A DNA stretch of 64,000 nt, taken from Amphiduros pacificus (lineage: Eukaryota; Annelida; Polychaeta; Phyllodocida; Hesionidae). This document shows positions 1 through 12,900 of this stretch, one piece after another. The notes below the pieces were generated by a model. It was not told the DNA's origin. It saw nothing but the letters and a program-made list of their open reading frames with translations, and ran no database searches. The stretch lies in contig OX439000.1 of NCBI GenBank assembly GCA_949316495.1, forward strand, positions 50,046,220 through 50,110,219, given 5' to 3'. The position numbers and the translations under genes were made by a program. Every line of letters starts with the position of its first letter. The stretch's first letter is position 1.

Positions 1-3000
1 GACTGTCTGGATCCATGGCGCCAGTCTTTGGCATGGCCAGGTCTTGGAGGAGTCTCGACTTGATTGTGTAGTGTATAGATATAAATATACCTGTATTTTA
101 TTCTAGTGTCTATGTACATAAGATTGTTGTGGTTTGACTGATGTCTTTAGCCTTTTGGTTGCATCAGCTGTGATCAGGAGAATTACTGATCTATGTCATG
201 CTGAACCCTGTGAGGTCATCTTCGTGAGGTCATCTTTGGTATACATGGAAATCAAATCTTGGAAAGCTTTATGATGGAATTTTACCTGAAGATAAGGATT
301 TATTGCAGTAGTTTCATAATAAGTTCTATTATAATGGACCATTCTGTGGACTAACTTAGCATAACTGCTTTTGAAGTCATCTACTGGATTGTCTATCATT
401 TAGGGCTTAATTATCTACCACTCATGCCTCGCAGAATGATCTCATCACAAGGTTAGGATTGACCATTAAGTGTTTATTGACTTTCATCTTATTATAATTG
501 ATATTCAGTACAGGGGTTAGTATTGAAGATAACATTTTTTAAATATTGAGACCATTTGCCTCAAACCACAGTAGTTCCAAATTACAACCTCTCACATCAC
601 TTTTCAGTCTAACATGACAAACATTGAAAAGGTGTATTGATGTTCTAATGTCAAAGATCAGATGATTGATAAAAAAATATCTCCCTCCAAAAAAAAACCA
701 TCTTTTGGTTTGCACCTGTCACAGTTCTATGGGTCTTTAAGAAAAGCAGATTACTATAAATAAGGTCAGGGCTTTCATATTTTAAGAGAGTACATTAAAA
801 ATTAGAGAGGGTTTGAGGCATTCAATAATTTTATAGAGGACTTTAAAAAAGAATGGAAACCTATACCTCCATTTGAAGATATGGTCTTGTTTATATGCTT
901 GACTTGGCCCGCAAACTGCACTGGCGTGACAGTGCAAAAGTATAAATGCATCTATGATTTGTCATAAGCTTTTCTATTGAGGCTGTAGATAGAGATATAT
1001 GTATGTATTGAAATACCAGACATGAAGGTGTTGGGAGTGCATGGGTTGGCATACTGGAATGGAATTTGACAGCAAAATATGTCCCACAATATGCACTCAA
1101 ATTCTAAAAACCACAAAAATACTCTTGAGATACAGTCTTATTTGGACTAATTCCAAATATGTGAATAATAAACATTGTTTACTTATGTTATATCACAGAA
1201 GAAAACATTTATGTGAAAAGGCAGTACAAAAGTTTCCATGTGAATTTACCTTTTTTTTCTTCTAATTTGAGTGTATATCAATTCTGTCCTAAAAATTAAT
1301 ATCTCTTACTTTAAATTTGATTTAGTTTTCAAGAGGGTAATTTTACTTCTGACAGACCCAATGGATTTTAAATGAATTGTGACAAATTCATCACAGATGA
1401 AGTATTCATTTCCAAGGCACCAGTGATTCTAAACATTTAGCAAATGATCAGCCAATTCAAATGTTTAAAAGAATTTTTTTAACCATTTACAATGTGTGGT
1501 TTAATTTATGTAGTGCAAGTTAGCCCATTCTGGTCCCGGATCTTTGGGTGTTTGTGTGACTGGGAAGGATATATATCATTTTGCCTGAATCAATGTGGTG
1601 GATGAATCAAAGTCTCTGCTGAGCCGGAGTATGTGTGTGTGTGTGGTATGAATACGAGCACTCTTAATAGCTGTGAACACCATGTGAAAAGAATCAATGA
1701 TAGCCTCCCAATCTCTGGGATGAGAGGCGCAATGTTATTGTCTGATCTCTGCTTTGGCTAGGACATTTTTTGCAAATCTGCAAAGGAGAAAAAACAGCTA
1801 TTAACATGATTTGTAAATTGATTGAAATGGGCTATTAGCTCAGGATGATTGTTAGTGTAATTGTTTTTGTGGTTTTAGTATAAGCTGTTAGCAATAGACG
1901 GACCATTATTGACCAGATTCCAAACTATATCTGTGTGAAATATTACCTATCAAAATAACCTGTTGTTCTGAATACAGGTCACGAAGGTAATGTTTATGTC
2001 CGGTACAGTTCACCTCAGAAAACTACGAGGCAGAAGTATTTGGAGTGTATGATTGGTTAAGAAGCTATTTTGTATCAATTTCAAGAGCGGTCCTTAGGTT
2101 CAAAAGCATTGGAAAGTAAATAGTGTTGCAAGAATTGATCTGACAGCAGGATCTGGCATTGTTTATTGTCCTAAATAATCCACCCATGACCTTCCTTATT
2201 CAGAAAAAGGACAGTCATTCTAAATCTTTGCAAGAAGAGATAATGGTGTGTACATTTATGATAGACATCGATGATGATGATGAAAAGGTTGTATGGCGGT
2301 GAACATATAGGTCTAATGTCAGCTAATAATAGACACTCAGGTATATAGCTTATTTGATAGTAGTGGCACCAAACTGTTTGTACCGGATGAACTGCAGATT
2401 GTTGGGCATACACGTCCCAGTGAGGTTAGAGGTTCAGTGAGTGCCAAGGTCAGCAAAGGTCAGCAAAGTGGGAGTAGCGGAATGTAAATGAAAACTGTTG
2501 GACAACAGATAAAGTGCGGTAAGGGCCAATGAATTAGCTCATATGACAGCGACATATGGGTAGTGGGAGCATGCTTTGGTTGGCCCCAACACCCAGTTAG
2601 ATAGAGTAATTGGTCATCCGTCATGGGATGCCGATGGGTTGTTGGCTGGATCCAGTGAGGTTTGCACTAACTCACACTCTCTTCTGACTACGACTCTGCT
2701 CTCCGGACCCTGCAACAAGCAGGCCAAGCTCACTCTGACTCAGCATCAACAGCACACAGCCACTACCATTGCTCCGATCAACAACACCGGGGCCACATAT
2801 CATACAAGGCGACACACACAAATGGATTCCTGACAACTTGTCTCTTGTTTTTGGATAATACTTTTACTACGCAGGGATAAACTTCATAAACTTCTTTATG
2901 TTTTAAGAAGAAAAAATAAGAAAGAAAAACACGCACACACACAAGTGATCTTAAAAGTTGTGATTACTGAATGGGCCCTGGAGTTAGTTAGTGCAGCCAC

Positions 3001-3590
3001 TGGAAGAATCAGTTTGCGGATCCTGGTATAATCAGTGAGGCAGACACAGAAATCTAGGCCGCCGCTGTGGAAGTTGATGAGATTTCGTCTACTTGTTTTA
3101 GGATAGAAGCTTTGCAGCCTGTCAAAACATATCCCAGTGGAGATGTTTGCCACTCTGGATGGATTCGGAGCGCACTATTATGCTCCCTTTAACAGTAGGT
3201 GCACATTCAACCTCACATTTGATCTATTTGTTTGTTTTTTTTATTATCAAAGTTTACCAACTGATTTCATACCAAACATGTTCTACTAACTTTTTAAACC
3301 TTTTATTTTTTTATATTTTTTTTTGAGTTGACTTCTTGGACTTGTTATTGTGTTTCTTTCAATGGGTTTTGAATATTAGCAACTATGCTTTTGTTATCTT
3401 CAAAATAACAATACTTGTTATAGTTCACAAGATAACTTATTATTGATGATAACACATTTACTTTTTCACATGTTTATGCAGACCTGAAACGTTTTCTCTG
3501 TCAGTACATGAAACCTACATTACATTGAATTACATTCATGGCATTCGTTTTATACTTGGTGTCAGGACAGTTTTGTGAATATCTGTATAT
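1..3590. other. AT-rich noncoding DNA, no gene recognised
   Basis: I see no conserved protein motif, tRNA-like fold or repeat family here. The short open frames have no recognisable domain. A somewhat GC-richer stretch at 2560-2840 is open for 85 codons and Thr/Gln-rich; it could be untranslated leader or an upstream exon of receptor A, but nothing in it proves that. Confidence 0.5.
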
Positions 3591-3591
3591 C

Positions 3592-3592
<1 letters not shown>

Positions 3593-3622
<30 letters not shown>

Positions 3623-3930
3623 TATATATATAATATTATATATATATAATATTATATATATATATAATATATAATATTAATAGACATCTTGCTGCAAGTG
3701 ATATATATAATAGATATCTTATTGAGAGTGATATATAATGAATATCTTTCTGGGAGTGATATATATATAATGAATATCTTTCTGGGAGTGATATTGATAT
3801 ATATAATGAATATCTTTCTGTGAGTGATACATATGATAGATATCTTTCTGAGAGTGATATATGTATAATAAATATCTTACTGTGAGTGATATATATATAG
3901 TGAATATCTTTCAGTGAGGGCAGATACCTG
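3593..3930. repeat. (TA)n microsatellite running into a ~33-41 bp minisatellite
   Basis: A (TA)n/(TAATAT) block at 3593-3672 leads into about seven diverged direct copies of a unit with the core GAATATCTTTCTGGGAGTGA, separated by TATATATA spacers of varying length. The open minus-strand frame across it (repeated ERYSLYI) is a by-product of the repeat. Confidence 0.85.
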
Positions 3931-6800
3931 GGGATGTTTGGCAATTAGTTTGTTGATTAATGAGATCAAGGAGAAGATGCTGCTCAGCTGACTAATGATT
4001 TCTTTCCAGACTAGCTGCTTCAGTTTCCAGGAAAAAATCTTGCAAAAGATGCATTAGTCAAATAGCATTGTGCAAATTTGTATCCGAGAAATATTTTGAG
4101 TGTTTTTTTTTTAGTTGTTGCTATGTTGCTACTTTCATGCATTTCTGTATATGTCATGACGGTTAGTGTGTAAATAACATGAATATAGTAAAGGTATGTT
4201 GTATAGCAATATGAATGTAGTGATGACTTTGATTACACCTATAATGAGCTGTCTCTGAGTTTATGATACATGTAGCTAGTGTATAGGGTTTCAATACTGA
4301 TTCTAGCAATTATAGAAAGCCTTCGCTGGAGGAAAAAAATAGAAGCTTCACACACAGCTAGGTTCCCCTGCCGCTAACATCTTCAAAGGGTGAGCAATTC
4401 AGGCAAGGTAGACTTACATGACATAAAAGGCTGAAAATCAGCGAAACAAAAGCACCTCACTTTGAACTGTGGTTGGCAGCCAAGTTAGGAAGACCTAGGC
4501 AGCAGGCAGGGCTGGGAATACGAATGCAACAATGCTTCACAGTGACAATACACCTCTCAAAGACTGGCTTTGATCTGCCGAGGGTCACATGATCACCTTA
4601 CCCAGCATGCCGTATTTGTATTTTTAATGCACACAGATTCAGCAAAAAAAGAATATGATAAAGAGTCTGTCAGTGGATAAGGCTTCAGCAGGGCTGTTTG
4701 ATAGTGCAAGTTTAATCAAGGTAACGCCTGCACTTGTCAGTGATCTAGCATTTGGTGTCACCCCAGCACAGTCAAACACAAAGTAATGTGTTCACAATAA
4801 CAAGGCCCTGAAATGTGCAGCTTCGTGAATGCTTAGCCTTTGATGAAAGTTTGATGTCACAAGTGGCGTAACTTGCATGCTACATTTGTCATTATGAGTT
4901 GAGACAGGTAACATTGTGTGACGTACCTCCTAAAAGGCAGACCCTTAAAAGGACATGCTAAAAAAAATACCAAAGCTCTTTTTTTTTTTTTTTGAAATAG
5001 CGTGTAAACATATTACAAACGATGGAAGCTCCCCGGAGAAATGTTATGTCACTGTAAAGATGTACTTTCGTCATGGTAATTAAAAATTCTTACTGCATTC
5101 AAGAAAAAATACACATTTATAGTAATCTCTTCTCCCATTTAGATTGGAAAAAAATACTGACAAGGTTCTTTGCACATGATTCAGGTTTGCGTTCTTATAA
5201 CCACCAGGAATTATTATAGAATGATACATGTAGCAAATGTATAGAAACCCTGAGAATATGCAAATATTTCAGTGAACGGAGGACGTGAATCTTATGATAT
5301 CATTTCCTATGAACACCGAGCCATATTTCATGGCCACATCCTGGAGCAGAATGGACTGTGATCAAGCCTTGCCTGATAGTATATGGGCTGTTGTGAGCCA
5401 TGTGAATGCAGCACCTGATTCTACTCCGCTCACTCTCATTGCTTCCGATTAGTGTGAAAACTACACAATGCAGCTTTTTATACATATAGCACTACTACTA
5501 CTATATATCTATGTTTGGATATATATGTTTGGATAAATTCTCTCATTAGTTCAGTATAAAGATGCAATTTATAAATTAATGTATAGTGCTACTGCTGGAA
5601 CGCAAAAAGGAGTTATAAATATTAAACATAATTTTAACTGTAGTATGAAATAGCCTGGTTTGGCAGTCTGTATATAACATTATTAGGCCTGTGAGTAGGA
5701 CAAATATTAGATTAAATATCATGAATAAATTATGTGGAACATATGAGGACATGTTGCTGTTGACATCATTCATCATTCATGTCTGTTGAAAGGGATGCAT
5801 TAAAACAGATGAGGACAAACGTATTGTCAACTGTTGTGCCACATAGACTCACTGATCTCAATAATTTGCTAAGATGCTTATTCATGATTGAGAAATAGTC
5901 AAATCAGTCCAATCTCATAAACTCTGACTGTGCTCACTCAAGTATTTTATGGCCTTGAATAAAAGATAAAAACAATTATTTTGAGGGACAAATATACATA
6001 GATTAATATATGTTGATAATGGTTTAAATTATCCTTGTGTATCTCTATTATCAATCAGGATGTCAGAGATAAGCCAGAACAATAGATGTATTGTGCATTT
6101 TTAGAGAGCAGTAATGAGTCCCTTGATTATTGAAAGTAAAATCCAGTGCAGAGCCCATCACTGTAGTGTGTGATTAGACTTATTACAGACTATAGTAAGG
6201 TGGACCCATTAATGTGGCACACATAACAAGACAAGCTATTTGTGTATTGCCTTGGTCACCAGGAGTTATTATGCTTTGTATATTTACATTTCATTTGGTA
6301 TTTTTGTCTTAAATGAACTCAGACCTGCCTTCTGTTGTAAAGTAATATGCAACCCCAATGATGGTGTGGCTGGCCAAGATGATGTACATCACCTCGGCCA
6401 GATTATCACATGAGCTGCTGTAAGGTTTGATAATAAAGTTGCCCATTTGGTTTGATCACAGACTTCCCAATACACGTATAGTATGTATTTTGAGAATTCT
6501 GTACGACACCTCAGCTAAGCACATTCATAAAACATTTTGTTGTATAGTGAGTGTACTTAGTGAGTTGATTGAGCTTTTGGTATTTTCATGACAGTCAATT
6601 CGATCATCGAAATATCATGAAGTTCAAAGTGTCTATATAATACTGGGACCATGCTAATCTTATTATTGGCAATGAATATTGTGGTATACACCATATTTAT
6701 ATGTGTCAGTGTTTATTTACCTCTTTAGAAACTGAAAGCAAAATGTATTAAAATAAAAATTGAGCAATTCAAGTGAAAAGACCATGTGCTATTTATGAGA
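3931..6800. other. AT-rich noncoding DNA upstream of receptor A
   Basis: No gene or repeat family recognised. A T-run at about 4976-4994 is the only simple feature. The stretch is probably intergenic, or first intron if receptor A starts farther upstream. Confidence 0.45.
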
Positions 6801-6807
6801 CTGGGAG

Positions 6808-6816
6808 TATATAAGG
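6808..6816 (+). promoter_or_regulatory. Candidate TATA box upstream of receptor A
   Basis: TATATAAGG lies about 690 bp before the first receptor exon recognised with confidence. Downstream lie two possible first-exon donors: CAG|gtgaag near 6890 (noncoding leader) and a mini coding exon ATG GCC ATA G|gtatca at 6955-6964, whose phase (one base left over) fits the acceptor at 7500. The second donor is weak. Promoter use is inference only. Confidence 0.3.
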
Positions 6817-6954
6817 ACAGTGAGTTGTGGCACTACTTGGAGCTGGGGAGGTGGTCATTACATGCAGCTTGGTGTTGACCTGCCTCCAGGTGAAGGAACA
6901 TGATGATTTGATACATGATCTCTATCCAGCCCACGCTTCCACATATTAACAGCC

Positions 6955-9900
6955 ATGGCCATAGGTATCACAACTGTCGCATATATTTTACTTTACTCAG
7001 CCAGTGCCAGAGATGGTTTTCTAGGAATTACAGATCACAACTTTAATTCTACAAGCTGCTATAGTGAGTGTAGCAGTATTCTAACTACTAGCTGAGGAAT
7101 AATTGTATGTGAATATTTGTAATACTTTATAATTAGCCATCTTGACTGGCATTTTCATGTGTCTAGTCTGAAAGTGGACTAAAGCCAAGGAGAAAATGTA
7201 GTCAGTGTTTGACTGCTGCCACTGTAAGGTGGGTTAGCTATCCATTCCTATTTGGAGGCGAAGGGCTTCTCTCGTAATAAGTATGTCATACGAAGCCACA
7301 TGTCACACTAAGCAGTATGTGAAGGAATATATCGGTAAGCTTCAAGGCAAAATGTTTGAAAACAGTAATAATGCTTGAGACATTTCAGATTGACGGGATG
7401 AAGGTATACACTCATTTGAACATATACACTCAAGGAGATTCAAGGAACAATATTTTACATGTGATAATAATGGTGTGATTTATTTGTGTGTGATTGCAGG
7501 GATCCACATAGGGGAGCCTGCAGGCCGTCCATACCTGCACCATCCCAACGCTATGGATATGGACATCAAGGTGGAGGTGGACTCAGGGGGTGGGGGGTAT
7601 ATGGACGGGCTCCACGGGCAGCCCTACCCCCATGGACCCCACGGCATGAGCACCACCCCTCCTGGACAAGGCGGGCCAGGACGTACTCGCAAGAACAAGG
7701 AGGACAAGACGTGTGGGGTGTGCGGAGACCGAGCACTCGGCTACAACTTTGATGCCATTTCGTGTGAATCCTGTAAAGCTTTCTTCCGTAGAAATGCTCC
7801 CAAAGGACTGGTAAGTCAAGTTATCATAATTTAACCTCGTTGAATGGAGTGTTTTGATAATATATATTGAGTGAGTAAACAATCACAAATGGCTGGTTTA
7901 ATTCAACTGTCATAAACATGTTTGTGTTGTTGTTTTTTTTCAAAGAGTATATTCCCTGAATAATACATGTTTGAATATAAATGAGGTTTGTGAATGGTCT
8001 GAGCAGATGACATCCTGTATTTGATATGTGGATATTGGTGTCACTATGTGTCAGCTGAAGGACGCTTCTGAAGCTCTAATCTGCATTGTAGCATGGACAT
8101 TAGGCTGTGTCACTCCGGCCACCATCTCATTACAGCAATGCCCATCCTAGAGGTGCCCACAGTGCCCATTTACATTCGCCTCAGATGGTGAATCGCCATC
8201 GCTGCCTAGCCCACGTGCTCAAATCTTCCGGAACTACGAGGTGCTTGATGGCAACAGTATCATTATTATTTCCCACAAGACCCATCAGATGTCATTGAGA
8301 AAAATTGGCCCTCTCACTCTGTGTTTGGTTATAAGGCCCCATGGTGTCATGCTGCTTCCATATGGGGTAGCTACTCAGTCTATTTGTCAAGGTCAATTGG
8401 TCAAGGTCACACCACCATGACACTTTATCTTGGCAATGTCAACTTATCAGATCAAATAATTTGCAATAAGGAATGTGACCAAATATCATAAATTATATTT
8501 TATTTTAATTGTGAATATATGATGGTCTTTCCTTAAACAAGGAAGTCTTTTTTAAAAAAAAAGAATTTGTATACAGTTACCTTTTTGAAAATGATATTTA
8601 TATTTTCTCATAATTTTGAAGTTGCCATAAACGTAGACAACACTGACTGGCATATATTCTACGTTTTCAAAAAAATATTTCAGTTCTATGTTTATTTATG
8701 CAGTTAAGGTGTCCGCCAGTCTGGTCTGTGACACTGACAGCCAGGTCCGTGATCTGCAGGCCCCTCAGAAGAACATATCGCTCCAGAATTCTGTGATATA
8801 ATACCCACCACTAATTGCAATTGAGCTAAATGTTGTCATCTTGTAATTCCAATGTCTTTCAAAATGTTAAATGTGTTTATTTGTTTTCACACAAAAGAGA
8901 AAGTCCCAACCACTCTCTTAGTACTAACCTATATAGTAAGTGATATCGCTATGGCTGTCTGTGGTGGAGTTCGAGAATTGTTTACCCCTAAACAAAGGGG
9001 CTCCAGTTCCATAAAGTAAGGGTCTCCAGTTCCCAAAAGCCCCCTATTCACAGACACCCACAGGGGGGGGGGGGGGGGGGGGGGGGGCTGAAGCCCCCTC
9101 CTGGATCTGCCACTGGCTACACATGTGGGCTGGGTGACGTCAGATGTTTACACATTGTCCCTCGTCATCTCCGTTCACTTAGTATACAGTCTGTTCTAAC
9201 AGAGCATTTCTTATAACATAAATCTCTTCTTGATCTAAGACCCTGTATACAAAAAAATCTTCAATCTGTTCCTTTTGCTTTACACAGTGCTCGGCTAGAA
9301 ATTCATTGCTCATAGGTGAATGAACTTTCAGGATAGACTGATGGCCAAAGTTTATGATTATATTTCAGTATTTTATTTACTGTCATATTAGAAGAACCTT
9401 AAGCTTTGGTCATAATGCCACATTACAAGTTTGTTTTGATTTTTATATTTGATCTGGAAGGTCTTTGTCAACTAAATACCTGACAACTTTCCATATCTGA
9501 TCCTCAGTGCAGCGGGGCAGAAAAAACTCCTTCCTGTGCAGTTGTTTCTCTGTCATTACATAACAAATCTTAAAATACGATGTAACAAAAGACAAGATAG
9601 CATTGGAAGGAAAAAGGCCAAGTCTTTTTTTTAACTCTTTGTGTGGAGAGTTGCAGAGAGACTTTGTAGAGGAATGGCCACATCGTCATTGTGGCAGACA
9701 AGGTTGTCAGTCATGCAATGCTGGAGCCCTCATGTCGCTGACTTGGGCTCTTCCAGATCTACACCGGCACATGCTGGAAAGTTCCAGGAAGACCCCGAGT
9801 GCAGATTAGCCCGACTCCCATCCGATGGTCCAGCAGAGATATAATATTTGGCAGGAATTTTATATTCCCACTGGTGTATTAGGGAGAGATAAGACGGTCA

Positions 9901-12900
9901 TCACTATCTCAGATCAGCCATCCACGATTCATTTTGGATCTGGATATGAATATTCCATTTCATCAGGTGGACATCTGTCTTGTCTGATCATGAGTCAGAA
10001 TCACAAGAAAAATGTCCATGTCGACCATTGTTTTTGAAAACCTTTCGAATAGTGATCGAATAGTAATCGAATGAGGCAACCAAAAAGTAGAACAGCTAAT
10101 TGTGAAAATACCGGTAGGTGTTGAAGGTACTGAGGTTGGGTACTGCGCTGTGTAGCAGACCAAGGTGGGAGCAGAGACTGGTCCAGGTTAACATGCAGTC
10201 AGTCAGGTAGAGCTTCTAATCAAAGACCACCTCCTCTCTAATCACAACATTGCACAATTACCAACTAGTTAGAGACATAAACTCCCCTCAGTACAAGCTG
10301 AAAAACTCAACACAATCACAGATCTGGGCAAATATTTATGTAGGGCCACTTTTGATGTGCGTTTCTCCTCCGCCATAAATGGAGGTCGGTAGCATTGTGT
10401 TTATGATCTTCTCATGATCAAGTGTTGTAGTATAAAATCATCAAGCATGGATGCTGGCATCTTTATTGGTGCCCTAAACATACACTCACCCTTTTTCTAG
10501 GACAAATTAATAGTCCATGTTTCATGTTACTTTGCCAGTCCCCTCCCCCCACCACCAACCATGAAATAATAGATTAATTATGAAGCTTCCCTCTGATATT
10601 TTTTGTTGTTCTTTGGTTGGTTTGGATAGGAACATTTGAATTATGGAGGAAAACAAGGTCGTGGTACTGACATGACCCCAGAGTACTCCACTGATTTTAA
10701 TACCATTTGAAATATAATTGAAAAAAACAGATGGCTATCAACAGCACGATTATCATTAATAAATAATCTGAACCGAGTTACAATGGATGTTTTGAAAGCT
10801 ATTTGTTCAATATACCCGGTATATATATACTGATCTGTTGCTTAGTGAGTTGTCAGTTTGATCAGTTTGTGAATATTCTTTTTCATTTGTTACTACTTGA
10901 GATCGCAAATTTTCAACATGTTTCATGATATCAGAATTTGTATGTTTATTATGATAAATATTATGAACATTTTCTTGTTTACTTCACATTCAGTCATTCA
11001 GTCATTCAGTCTGCCAAAGGTTTTCACCACCAAATTATGTATGATGTATAAAGCAAAATAAATTTGGTTGATACATTCAATTGAGCACAAGTGCTATTGA
11101 CAGATAATTAGTAATGATGATGGGTTAAGCCTATATCTCTATGAATCTAATTATGTTGATGGACGTGACTTATAGCTCTATGAATCCAATCATTTTCATT
11201 GATGCAACTCATAGCCCCATGAATTCGATAAATTTAATGGATCCATGTCAGCATATATCCCTATGAAACCAATAAGTTTCATGGATATCATGGTTTAAAT
11301 CCCGATAAGTTGAATAATGTTAATCTTAGTGCATGTGAACTGTTTTGTGATTCATGCTCTGTTTGTCCACATACATGATTTATGAACTATATTGAGATAT
11401 TTTCCAATTTATTAAGTATTTATGCTTTCTATAATCCATCTAGACTACTGAAATAAATATTTTAAACTATTGATATCCAAATTTCAATTGAAACAAGGGC
11501 TTAACTCTTATTGAAGCGTGAAGAAGTGTTTTCCACTTTTCAATATGATCTGTACATTTCTCAGTTGCTGATTACATTGAGTCAAGGTCATCCGAAATAT
11601 ACAAGCCATTGAGAATATGTCAACCAATTTCCTGCCCTTGGAATTTCACATATTAAACCAAGCACTGATTTAATTTCTTTATTTGATATATAAAACTGAT
11701 AGAAACCTTGTAATATGAATGAGCAGGAAACGTGACCTCGACTGCGATATATGAGGAAATCATATGCAGAGCGACAGTAATGAACATATTTATCTGGCAG
11801 CTTAGATTGACATTTGTCTCAGAGCTACAGGAAATGAGAAAGGCAGTGATTTTGTGACTTCAAAGAGAACAAGGACAAGTTTTGATCTTACATCTTTTAA
11901 TGTCATATCCCATACCTGAGACTGAAATCCTCCCATATCTTTGTCTTGCAGAAACTTGAAACAAAGGGTTGAAATGAATGCAAGTTACTGTCTCATAGTA
12001 TCAATATCATAAGCTATCGAAATGAAAGGTATAGACCGCAAGATGTTTTCCTCTGTAGCACTTATTTCTTCTTCTGTGAGAAATATATTGGTGGTGCTTT
12101 AATCTAAAAGTGTTTTTTTTTTCAATTGCAGGATTATTTCAAATGTCCATATGACGAAAAATGTAAAATGGATATCTCAAACAGACGTTTCTGCAAAAGA
12201 TGCCGTTTGCGGAAGTGCTTTGAAATAGGAATGAGAAAGGAATATATACTCACTGAGGAGGAAAAGGCACGAAAACGACAAAAAATTGAAGAAAATAGGT
12301 ATGTATTTTCATCTAAGAATAAAACATACATTCAGTACCCCACATCTCCAAAAATACAGTAGACATCAAAGGAATATAGGACAAAACCCAAATCTATTTG
12401 GAAAAAATATTGTGGTTTTCATATACAACTATGTCCTGTCCAATAAATGTTAAAATACCGGATAGTACAAACGGAAAATTGGATTTTATGCTCAGAGACA
12501 TGCTACTGATAAAACATTACACTAATATTGAACTTAAAACTTGAGAACTTGCCAAAAAGTGATGGGGATAATATGCAATTTTGATGGATTTTCAACACAA
12601 TGAGGCATGCTGTTCACCATTTTATCAAAGCTCAGCACACCATTGAATTACATAACGGCGTGTGAACGCACTCGGAAGCACTTCCAGGGTTCTGAACATA
12701 TTCCCGCCATTTATATCATTTTGAGATAGTAAATAGATTTGATCACGCTTGGGTAATGCACATGATTTCCACCAAATATTTGTCCTTGGTGAACCTAAAC
12801 TTTCAGCATTTTGGGGAACAGACAAACATAGAATCTTTCTTTCATAAATTGGCATTTCTTTTGTCCGTTGTCAACAGATGGACTGAAAAGTTTAGTATAT

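Noticed and set aside
2576-2833. 85-codon open frame with exon-like composition
   Set aside because: No domain, no supporting splice sites in a usable phase; may be leader sequence at most.
3636-3944. Repetitive minus-strand protein with ERYSLYI units
   Set aside because: Translation of the minisatellite.
7583-7882. Minus-strand frame across the finger-1 exon of receptor A
   Set aside because: Shadow of the receptor coding strand.
9603-10037. Overlapping short frames in the receptor A intron
   Set aside because: No recognisable motif, several frames open at once, typical of chance.
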